Assembly (NCBI GenBank): GCA_010015745.1
Contig: ML978373.1
Location: 1 to 19,140, forward strand
Direction: 5' to 3'
From: Setomelanomma holmii
Lineage: Eukaryota; Ascomycota; Dothideomycetes; Pleosporales; Phaeosphaeriaceae
Length of the DNA stretch: 19,140 bases
Position numbers and translations under genes: made by a program. This document shows, piece after piece, positions 7,934 through 15,607 of the stretch (position 1 is its first letter; every line of letters begins with the position of its first letter). Under the pieces are notes generated by a model. It was not told the origin of the DNA and ran no database searches. It was given only the letters and a program-made list of their open reading frames with translations.

Positions 7934-10230
7934 ATGGCGAGGGAAAGACTGGAAGAAGAGGCCAACGATTCCTCCAAGCACATCTCCACCGAATCCTCGC
8001 ACTTCTTGCCACCCGAGGAGGCGGACTCGAGCAACAAATCTGGCGCCCTCCAAACGCGCTTGCGTGCATGGCTCCCACGCTCGGATGTCAGGATAGGGAA
8101 CTTCCATGTTGCCACTTTAGCCTGCGCTGCATGTGCTTTTCTCGTTCTCTTGTTCAACCTAGCGATCTTCATATGGGCTACTGCCCATCGCGGGTTTCCT
8201 TCCACAGGCCGCCAATGGCTCTACCAGGGCAATTGTGAGACAGCCGCACATATCAATTCGGGATTACATCTCCTCATCAATGTGCTGGGCACTGTACTCG
8301 TTGGTGCAAGTGGTTATTGCATGCAGTATCTGTCGGCTCCAACAAGAGGCGAAGTCTCGCGCGCGCACGCTAGCGGGAAATGGCTTGACATTGGGGTTCT
8401 CAGCTTCAGGAACCTGCTCACGATTGAGAAAAAGAGAGTACTGCTGTGGTCAGTGTTGGCTGTCACAAGCTTGCCATTGCATTTATTGTACGTGTACACT
8501 TTCTCGCGTCATCGTATGTGCTTAGAAACCTCAAGCTAACGAGCGTGTTTAAAGCTACAACTCGATGATCTTTTTTACCTCTGGTTCCAATGCTTACTGG
8601 ACGTTGCAGGTTTCTGCTGGATTCGTGGACGACAGGTCAGGGCTCTTTGCGTACGAACCTTCTCCTCCCAACAATGTTAGCCAGCCGGCGTTTACCAACG
8701 AAGTCCAGAGAATGAGAACGCTTTTGCAACGCGATGCTCTCGAACGCTTGGACCCTATCGACTGCATCAACGCCTACAATGTCAAGTACCAATCGACGTA
8801 TGGAAGCGTACTACTAGTCTCGGACAACACAACAGCAACTGTCTATGACACATGTCACTGGCCTCGGGTGAACGACAATACAAGCGACTCCGTCTTAGAC
8901 TCTCCAGTACGGGGCTGCGGCCCGACGTTCAACTCTGGATGGATGTGCAACGTATATTATTATGATTCTCAAGCCACCGGATCGAGTGGATGCGTTGTGC
9001 TGGCCAGCGAGCTTCGAAACAATGCCAGCAATTGGAGGCCAAACACCAAGGCATCCTTGGACGAGACGATGCCAACGACCTACTGCCTCGCCGAGCGCAT
9101 ACACGGTCGTTGTTCAGTGCAGAGCAGTCCGCACGTGGCGGCGATTGTGCTCGCGCTGAACCTGGTCAAGGCGATCGCGATGCTGGTGGTGTCGCGGATA
9201 GTGTTTGACCGCTCGCTCGTCACCATTGGGGATGCTATGTGCTCTTTCCTCGAGACACCGGATCAACTCACGAAGGGCTTGTGTCTTGCCTCGCGCCGTG
9301 ATTTCAAAAGAAGGCTTGCAGACTGGCAACATATACCACAACCCTATACGCGCACTCGTATTCGCTGTTGCTCGGCTGTGGGGAAGATGCGATGGGTAGG
9401 ATGCATTACCTTGTGCGTAGTTCTTTCCCTTTTTTCGATCGCCTCGAACTGATGAATTCGTTAGGTACACCGTTTCTCTCGTTTTCGGGTATTTTTTCAT
9501 CAGCCCCTGGTACATCTGGCGCGGACGCCAAGTTCTTCCCTACGGCTTCGGTACATCAGGCCGCGGAGACGATGATTTGTTCAGCGGAACCGGCGGCGCA
9601 GGCAGCCTCCTACTGATGATGCTTCTAGCGAATTCGTTTCAAATCGGGCTCTCGGTGCTGTACTTCGCGACCAACGGCTTCGTGACGGCTCTCTGCGCCC
9701 AGGCCGAATGGTCGTCGTACGCAAGACACAGAAAAGGCCTACGCGTGTCCAGCGCCAAACGCCACGCCCAGAGAAGCACATATTTTCTCCAACTGCCGTA
9801 CCGGTACTCGGTCCCGCTGCTTGTCGTCTTCGGCCTGTTGCATTGGCTTGTATCCCAGAGTGTGTTTTTGAAAGACACGGTTTGGTTTTCTGCTACTGTC
9901 GACGTACCTTCGCAGACCTCCACCTCGCTGGGTTTCTCACCTCTCGCGATCTTGATTGGACTCGCAGCTCTGACGTCTCTTCTGGTATTTATCGTTGTGC
10001 AGGGTCTCTGGACGATGCGGATGGAGATGCCCCTGTTACGCAGCTGTAGCGCAGTGATAGCGGCGGCTTGCCAGCCTAGGCGAGAAGACATAACAACCGG
10101 CGCGCATTTGAGAGAAGTGCAATGGGGGGACATGTGCGAGCCAATGGCGTCGGACATGAGTGATGTTGGGCATTGTGGTTTCTCCGATGGGTATGTTGGG
10201 CTGCCTGTTGAAGGGAGGTTGTACGCTTGA
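7934..10230 (+). CDS. DUF6536 family multi-pass membrane protein (three exons)
   Basis: Proposed join of 7934-8487, 8555-9412 and 9465-10230, giving 725 residues. The family is known only as a fungal DUF; function is unknown. Diagnostic stretches are HLLINVLGTVLVGASGYCMQ with LSAPTRGEV, ASGKWLDIGVLSFRNL, SLPLHLF|YNSMIFF across intron 1, LRVSSAKRHAQRSTYFLQLP with YRYSVPLLV and GLLHWLVSQSVF, and MPLLRSCSAVIAAACQP. About eight hydrophobic segments are visible: one near residues 55-77, two more in exon 1, one near the end of exon 2, one across intron 2, and three in exon 3. The middle of exon 2 is hydrophilic and Cys-containing, perhaps extracellular. ATG 7934 (MARERLEEEAND) is chosen because it has G at -3 and +4 and the 37 codons upstream from ATG 7823 look non-coding. 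No internal stop is seen, so it is probably functional. Confidence 0.85.
8488..8554 (+). other. Intron 1 of the DUF6536 gene
   Basis: Donor GTACGT at 8488-8493, branch point GCTAAC at 8535-8540, and acceptor AAAG ending at 8554 (67 bp). Splicing joins codon TT|C and gives LPLHLFYNSMIFF, which matches the family. The alternative donor GTATGT at 8514 leaves the frame wrong. Confidence 0.85.
9413..9464 (+). other. Intron 2 of the DUF6536 gene
   Basis: Donor GTGCGT at 9413, possible branch point ACTGAT at about 9449-9454, and acceptor TTAG ending at 9464 (52 bp). Splicing restores the frame (TT|G) and joins GCITL to YTVSLVFGYFFISPWY, a continuous membrane segment. Confidence 0.8.
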
Positions 10231-10612
10231 TCTTGGCAACCTTGATCAGAAAGAGTCACGTGCTTGTTCTTATCCTCTGCCCTCTCCGCCGTCCCCATCA
10301 CCACGGTGTTGAGTCGAATTCAAGCGTGTTCTGACCAGACAGACGAATAGGCATGCGATGCTTTTTTTTTATTGTTGGCATGTAGCGGATACACATTGAA
10401 CCGCGACACCAGTAATCTTGCATACGTGCTCCTTGTTCAGATATTGGAGTACTAGTTCTTGCCGCCGATACAGGAAGGCTTGCAAATTTTGCCTCATCCT
10501 CGCGATTCTGTTCGCCGGAATAGTTCGCACCTCATGCATGGATTGATTTCCGTTGTATCTCGGTGCCTTGGCGTTTTCAAACTGGCTCCTACACAGCGGC
10601 TATGGGCAGTTG
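10231..10612. other. Convergent intergenic region (3' ends of two genes)
   Basis: This lies between the stop of the DUF6536 gene and the stop of the minus-strand nuclease-like gene. It includes a 9-base T run near 10362. On the minus strand it may hold decayed C-terminal codons of the nuclease-like gene, since the frame after the TAA at 10613-10615 gives LPIAAV then TAG and TGA. Otherwise nothing is recognisable. Confidence 0.4.
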
Positions 10613-11766
10613 TTACGGTCTCACCTCGGCATGCCAAAGGATATGCCGAGGTAGAGCTTGCGCCTCCACGGCTCCACCGTTGGGCGGCTTAACCTCAATG
10701 CCGGAGAACAGTGCCGCTGCTTGTGTGAAGTTGTCGATTGTGTGACTGATGGTAGCATTTTGCAGGCGGTCGTAGAGGGCGGCGTATTTAGGGTGGAGGT
10801 GAGAGTAGCAGAAGCAAAAGTCGGTCTTGCGGAAGAGATACTTCTCGGTGCGTGACAACGGGTCCATGGCTTGAGATAAATACGCTGGCTGGATGCTTTG
10901 CGATTGCACGCTCTCACGTCGGAAGGTGTCACGGCCGTGCAGCACTAGGGAAAGGTCCAGCAGTGGGATGACAACGTCCAAACACCACGCATTTTCGTCC
11001 TTGTTGTATTTAGTGCAGAGCTGTGTTCCTTGCAGTACAGCCTTCGCCCGGTCGACGACAAGCGCACACAGCTCTGCCGGCCGCTCGTCGCTCTCGTTGT
11101 AGGCATCGTCGTCGATAGGCTCGTGTACCGCGGCGGTTTGGAAAGCTGGCTCCTTCTCCAATTCAGTCCTTAGGCAGGCGGGTATGAATTGCGACGTAAG
11201 GCGACGGCCGAGCCTTTGTCGCAATGCGCGAAGTCGCGGTGCAACGTTGGCGGGAACTGGTATTGAAGGGTTCGAGAGAGGATCTTGTAGGATAGGAGGG
11301 CGAGCGGTCCTCAGCAGCGTCTTCTGCCGTATCGGGCTCGTGGAGCGCTTGCTGCCAACACTGAGGCTGCTGAGTGTGGTCCTCTCATTCAGCTCGACGA
11401 CGCTGCCTGCGTGCGACGCGCTCTGGCCGGGCGCGATGTCATCGTCGTCTCCTTTCCGCCGCTTAGGACTTCCAGGGCGCATGTGTCGTGGGTGGTACAA
11501 TTCGCAGTTGCCGTTGTGTCGACGTTTTCGTTGTTCGTGGTGTGGTTGGTCGGGGAAAGTAGATGGCTCGAATTGTAACTAGGCGCAGACACGCGCAGCT
11601 GTATCGTCAATAGTCGGCGAGGGGAGCAGGGAGGAGCGCATACTTGCGAGAGTTGGGGAATCGTGGGTGGTGGGGGGCTAGACGCGTAGGCGGATGCAAG
11701 TGGAATTAGCGCGGGGCTGCTAGCGCGTGGTTGGCGAGGCGATGCCTTCCCAGCGCAAAGGAACAT
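10613..11766 (-). CDS. PD-(D/E)XK nuclease-like domain protein (two exons, possibly C-terminally truncated)
   Basis: Proposed minus-strand join of 11766-11644 and 11578-10613, giving 362 residues. The family is the fungal PD-(D/E)XK nuclease-like group, restriction-endonuclease fold, with no settled role. Visible are a Pro/Ser-rich basic N-terminus (MRPGSPKRRKGDDDD; the ATG at 11482 is an alternative start), then the family pattern WCLDVVIPLLDLSLVLHG, then KTDFCFCYSHLHP, ISHTIDNF, and the putative catalytic SGIEVK (Glu at 10694-10696). These are the D...ExK elements expected. The family usually continues 50-100 residues past this motif with QLxIWHA and a terminal domain. Here QALPRHILWHAEVRP is followed at once by TAA, with more stops after it in the same frame, so the C-terminus is probably lost. 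The gene converges on the DUF6536 gene. The N-terminal exon is less certain than the rest. Confidence 0.72.
11579..11643 (-). other. Predicted intron of the PD-(D/E)XK-like gene
   Basis: On the minus strand the donor is GTATGC (11643-11638) and the acceptor CCTAG ends at 11579 (65 bp). It joins two phase-0 frames (TIPQLSQ|LQFEPSTF) and removes the in-frame TAG at the acceptor. Without it the second exon starts at ATG 11482. Confidence 0.6.
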
Positions 11767-12649
11767 ATCCCGTAAAACCAAATACACTTCGACCACTTTC
11801 TTCGAGAAATGGCAGCAGAAGCACCTTTTACGGCATGTAGCTGGACTACCGATTGTCAGAATGCCGGCCGCTATCACAGTAATGCCTAGCTTTTTCACAA
11901 TATCAGCGATGGTGCTGCATGGTTGCTGGGCCCAAAATATATTTTCAATGCGCAATGGTGATGGCGGCGTGTCGGCGTTTCGGAGGACGTCTCATGCGCG
12001 CTAATGCCTTCACCAGCGTTAAGGTTGCCGGCCCCTCGGCTTCACTTTGTCGAGAAGCTTAGGGTCAGGCGTAGGTGATAACCGATAAGCTTTACAGCCG
12101 TTCGGGCGTGCGCCGCTGCGTTGCGCGACATTTGCTGAGTGGAAGGAGCCTTCAGTCCTGTGTTGAGTACCGTATCGTTGGATGGATGGCGGCTCAGGAT
12201 TCGCACACCGTTCAGGGCTTGTATCGGATACTCCTACACCAGGCAACTCTGTTGGTCAAAGAGAAGATACCAAGTCCGTTCTCGCCCATCTTTTTGACCT
12301 CAATAAGGTGGCGGCCACCCTGCGGAGAATCCGCTGAGCTCAAATGAATGAGGTTATACTCGTATTCTGCTCTTTAGTCAGTATTCGACCTGTATACTCT
12401 CTCACTATGCTTACGATCAAGTCATTTGACAACGAGTCTGAGTTCGATTATCGCTGGAGTTTAAGATTCTGAGGCTCTCATGTTCGAGGAGTAGCTTCAA
12501 TGAATAGATCAAAGATTTAGACATGATTGACTGAAGGGTTAAGGTGGGTGTCAAGCAGATGTGTTCGCCTGCTTGACGGCCTTGAGGCGATTGTACATGT
12601 AAGACCCTTATATAACAACTTCTCAGTGCTCTGCTAACGTACAATATAG
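11767..12649. other. Intergenic stretch, no supported gene
   Basis: The left part is the probable promoter side of the minus-strand nuclease-like gene. The right part leads into the WD40 remnant. A possible extra exon of that remnant lies at 12527-12598, followed by an intron-like GTAAGA...GCTAAC...ATAG at 12599-12649. A perfect 9-bp hairpin lies at 12550-12577. No other coding unit is convincing. Confidence 0.4.
12550..12577. repeat. Perfect 9-bp hairpin
   Basis: GTCAAGCAG at 12550-12558 and CTGCTTGAC at 12569-12577 are exact reverse complements around a 10-base loop. It lies where the N-terminal edge of the WD40 fragment begins. Its role is unknown. Confidence 0.6.
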
Positions 12650-13285
12650 CTATTTGCAAGCCTTACATTAACTTTTCTTCACGACGCTAAGCGTTTCGTA
12701 CTGAGGTTCCAATCTGTGCTCGCGGATGCGCCGCTGCAGATCTATTGCTCCGCGCTTGTGTTTGCACCAGAGAGGAGTCTGATACGACAGACTTTTGTGG
12801 CCCAAGTGCTAGAGAGAGTTAAGATGCTGTCTATGAAAGAAGCAGACTGGGACGATTGTCGCAGCACGCTGGAGGGCCATTCCTCCGACGTCAGCGCGGT
12901 GGCCTTCTCGCCAGACGGGCAGCTGGTCGCGTCCGCATCCCACGACAAGACAGTACGGCTGTGGGAGGCGACCACAGGGACGTGTCGCAGCACGTTGGAG
13001 GGCCATCCCAACTACATTTTTGACATTGCCTTTTCTTCTGATAGCCAGGTCCTCCACACTAACGCTGGCGATATCTCTTTGTCACCCCTCTTAATCGTAC
13101 TATGCCCGCCTTCGCAACAAGAGCAGTCTCCCAAAATCCTAGTGCAGGACCAGTGGGTATTGCGCAACCAGCAACGCTTCCTATGGCTCCCGTCTGAGTA
13201 TCGAACACTCCAAACATCAGTATATACCAACGTAGTCTGTTAAGGTCTTTTATCTGGCCGTGTAGACTTACTTAAGGTTCTATAA
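12650..13285 (+). pseudogene. C-terminal WD40 part of a HET-E-like NACHT-WD40 protein
   Basis: The frame reads FLHDAKRFVLRF (from 12674), then the family hallmark DAPLQIYCSALVFAPERSLI and RVKMLSMKEADWD. Two WD40 units follow: CRSTLEGHSSDVSAVAFSPD with ASASHDKTVRLWEATTGTC, and a degenerate one starting CRSTLEGHPNYIFDIAFSSD that lacks its D-x-T-V-R-L-W strand. After these comes a conserved tail (VLRNQQRFLWLP). A TAA at 13241-13243 is followed in the same frame by GLLSGRVDLLKVL and a second TAA (13283-13285). This matches how related proteins end, so the first stop looks premature by about 14 codons. There is no NACHT domain in front and no obvious start codon. The fragment represents the ligand-sensing half of an NLR. 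It shows almost none of the stop-codon decay seen in the NACHT fragment at 5762-7261. A truncated but expressed protein cannot be excluded. Confidence 0.8.
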
Positions 13286-13945
13286 TGTTACAAGTACATT
13301 CTTGCCAATTCTCCTGCATCAGTATACTCTCTTTATACATCTTATAACTTCGTTTTCTTAGAGGAACGGGGATGCAAGGAACTATATACGCAGGGTATTT
13401 GCCACATAGAAGCTTCAGGAACATGAATATATACAAGAATATCTTCAAGTAACTAACTGACTTAGCTTAAATTATGATGTAATCTGATTGAATCTCGGAC
13501 AGGCCTATTGATCGGCCTGAGCTAAGCCACAGCTATAACAGCTGCTAAGGATAAATTACGCAGTGATGATTACATCAGACGTGCGGGGTTGCTTGGCGCG
13601 ATCTGAGGTACAAGCAATCATGCGTAAACATGGGTGTCGCAGCCACCACAAAGCTAGACATGACTTACTGTGTTGTTATTTAGTTACTATGACATAAAAG
13701 CACTGTCTTATAAGTATTGCAGGCGCCAGGAGCGTCTAGGAGGCGCTGCAGCAAAGCAGTACTACTAGACACAAAAAGAAGACTGCTTGTAACTTTCGCG
13801 TTAAGCCAGCAATAACAGCGTATTTTCTAAGTAACAGGATAAAGAAGTGTTTATGAGTAGCGTAAGTATATTAATATTACTGTCTAATAGCCAATAGCGA
13901 TATGTGCGAGGATTGTGGTCTGATTGAATTCAAAATACCCCTCGT
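13286..13945. other. AT-rich intergenic stretch with small inverted repeats
   Basis: No gene is visible. TGATGTAATC at about 13472-13481 and its reverse complement GATTACATCA at about 13566-13575 enclose 84 bases that include a second small palindrome, AGGCC...GGCCT, near 13502-13519. Another imperfect hairpin, TGCAGGCGCC...GGCGCTGCA, lies near 13719-13751. These could be remnants of small transposons. Confidence 0.45.
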
Positions 13946-13991
13946 TTGTCTCAGCACGCAGGGTGTCCCAGCACGCAGGGAGGGACGTTAG
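13946..13991 (+). repeat. Terminal motif of the small inverted-repeat family, copy B
   Basis: Bases 13952-13991 are the exact reverse complement of 3585-3624. The motif holds two direct units with a 17-base period (GTCTCAGCACGCAGGGT, then GTCCCAGCACGCAGGGA), followed by GGGACGTTAG. The bases before it (AAATACC, then GTTTGTCTC) also resemble those before the left arm at 3410-3431. No facing right arm was found downstream. Confidence 0.8.
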
Positions 13992-14265
13992 ATAATACTC
14001 CAATCTTCAAGATAGCAGGTTCAGCGTTTATTACATCTTCAAAGTCCCCTGAGCTGCATAAAGATGCCTTTAATCGTGGCCTGACAGGGGTAGAAATGCA
14101 AAGTAGCGTACGAAACCTCAAGCAAAACTCTGAAAAGTATAGACCAGAACCACGTATTTTTTAAGTTGAGTATCAAATTGCGATAGAGCCTACGGTAGAG
14201 ATGAGAAGTCTGATATTTATATCTTGATAGAATCGAAGGGCAGAGAATGCGATGCTGAATTGACG

Positions 14266-14313
14266 ATTTTATTTCTGCACAGGGTGTTTTCCGTCACGCA
14301 GGGATGGACGTTA
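14266..14313 (+). repeat. Terminal motif of the same family, diverged copy C
   Basis: CTGCACAGGGTGTTTTCCGT is followed by CACGCAGGGATGGACGTTAG, the same order and spacing as at 13951-13991 with several substitutions. Same orientation as copy B. Confidence 0.6.
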
Positions 14314-14404
14314 GTAGGCTCAAAAATTTACTTACGGAGAACTTTAGGCATATTCAATGCGTCTAAACGAGTAAATTATCGCCGCTTTCTCTCCCAGTAC
14401 CTAC

Positions 14405-14455
14405 AGTTTGTCTCGCGATATGGTACGTCTCGTGACCCAGAGATGGGCATTACAT
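14405..14455 (+). repeat. Possible third, strongly diverged copy D of the terminal motif
   Basis: GTACC...AGTTTGTCTCG, then CGTCTCGTGACCCAGAGATG and GGCATTA follow the layout of copy B (TACC, GTTTGTCTC, GTCCC..., GGGACGTTA). Similarity is weak, but length and order are kept. Confidence 0.3.
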
Positions 14456-14516
14456 AGCCCCGAAAAATGGGATCCACCTCGAAATCAAGATATGGTTGAT
14501 GTTGCTGTTGCTGAAA

Positions 14517-15338
14517 CTACAGCCCTCCATCAAACCAACATTTTACGAGCTCCAAGACCTCCCCAACGTCGCTTTTTACGGCTGGTAAGCGGACTCTAGG
14601 ATGCAGCCTACAGCCTTTCTCGAATTTTCTTTGATCAAATTGTTCCTCTTTCGGAAGGAATCGGATATTCTGTGGTGCCCGAATAGGCACAGCAAGTGAT
14701 ATAAATTCAGCTTCTGAATACGAAGTCAGTGTGAGCTGTGCAATTCGGGCGACGAGTGAAGACTCGGCACGAAGCGTTGCCAGAAAGTGTAGGCCTCGGA
14801 GTAAGAAGTAAGGGTCCTCAATTGACCAGTAAGGAACAGAAATCTTGATCAATGCGTCTGTATTGGTTGTGAAGTGGCTAATGATTGTTGAGAACCCTAT
14901 TTCGCTTGTAGTGTTTGCGAAAGACCGCATCGAGCATCGAATATTGACTTTGTGAAGGGCGCTACAGCAACGTAGGGCTAACGCACATTGCTGCAAAGCG
15001 TTCATGTTGGTAGTACCTTGGAATACAATGACGTTATCGTCTAGCTGCAACCCTTTTGTTTCGAAGTACAGTTGACGGCAGACGTACTTGAGCTGATTGT
15101 TCTCGCTGGTACGATATCTCCATTGCGATCCTCTGAAGAAGATCTGTAGGCGGAGCCATGCGAAGATTGAATGGCTTGCTGATTGCTTGGTTCTCCTGTG
15201 CAGCTTAACTACACGGTATTGATCGAAATGATATGTAAGCCCTGATGCGTTGTAGAGGGCATGTTTATAGATCTGATCGCGGAGCTCACGAGGCAGTTGA
15301 AATAATAGACAAGGCGGACTCGATTTTTGACACAACAT
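14517..15338 (-). CDS. F-box/2EXR-like fungal protein of unknown role
   Basis: A single-exon 273-residue frame starts at a true ATG (15336-15338). The N-terminus carries LLFQLPRELRDQIYKHAL (about residues 11-28), the signature opening of fungal F-box-like or 2EXR-type domains, and later NQLKYVCRQLYFETKGLQLDDNVIVF, another typical part of that fold. The rest (CALALRCCSALHKVNIRC, then AQLTLTSYSEAEFISLAVPI) looks like the alpha/beta C-terminal half of such proteins. F-box proteins recruit substrates to SCF ubiquitin ligases; for this fungal group no substrate or Skp1 binding is established, so that role is only a possibility. The frame is intact and diverges from the gene at 15608 across about 270 bases. 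Confidence 0.7.
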   Translation of the reverse strand: MLCQKSSPPCLLFQLPRELRDQIYKHALYNASGLTYHFDQYRVVKLHRRTKQSASHSIFAWLRLQIFFRGSQWRYRTSENNQLKYVCRQLYFETKGLQLDDNVIVFQGTTNMNALQQCALALRCCSALHKVNIRCSMRSFANTTSEIGFSTIISHFTTNTDALIKISVPYWSIEDPYFLLRGLHFLATLRAESSLVARIAQLTLTSYSEAEFISLAVPIRAPQNIRFLPKEEQFDQRKFEKGCRLHPRVRLPAVKSDVGEVLELVKCWFDGGL

Positions 15339-15607
15339 ATTAGGAAGGGTACAGCACTGGCTGAAGGATGCTTCATGTAGGCATTATAAGCTGAGTAGAC
15401 CCGAATCCAAAAAGCGATTATAATGTTTCAAAATCCGAATATCGAATGTCAAAAATGATGGCATTGTGCAACGCGAACAAATTTAGAATTGTCGATTCTT
15501 TCTTTTCTTGATATGCTTAAATCAAAATTGTGCGTCATGATTCATTTTATAAGCTGTACTGTTCTCTTTCTGTCGCTACACCTTAGCGCGCACAGCATAC
15601 CGCGAAG
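15339..15607. promoter_or_regulatory. Shared divergent promoter region
   Basis: This 269-base AT-rich gap separates two start codons pointing away from each other. A TATA-like TTTTATAAGC lies at about 15545-15554, some 55 bases before ATG 15608. A pyrimidine-rich CTGTTCTCTTTCTGTCGC follows it, as is common ahead of fungal start sites. The promoter role is inferred from position only. Confidence 0.4.

Larger units (their letters stand above)
13992..14516. other. AT-rich stretch holding the tandem motif copies, no gene
   Basis: Frames of 72-77 codons here overlap the repeats and carry no known domain. Apart from copies C and D of the small-element motif, nothing is recognisable. Confidence 0.45.

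Noticed and set aside
8514..8554. GTATGT at 8514 as the donor of DUF6536 intron 1
   Set aside because: It is a good consensus donor but leaves exon 2 out of frame. The donor at 8488 restores the frame and the family motif.
9639..10304. 221-codon minus-strand frame opposite the third DUF6536 exon
   Set aside because: It is the antisense shadow of a clearly recognisable plus-strand exon.
11389..11955. 188-codon minus-strand frame as a separate gene
   Set aside because: Its middle part fits as exon 1 of the PD-(D/E)XK-like gene. The upstream part starts at TTG, and the part after the donor overlaps the nuclease frame in another phase.
3585..13991. A single 10.4-kb transposon bounded by 40-bp inverted repeats
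   Set aside because: The small element at 3426-3640 shows which side of the motif is the outer end. At both sites the outer end points into the 10.4-kb interval, so the interval lies outside both elements.
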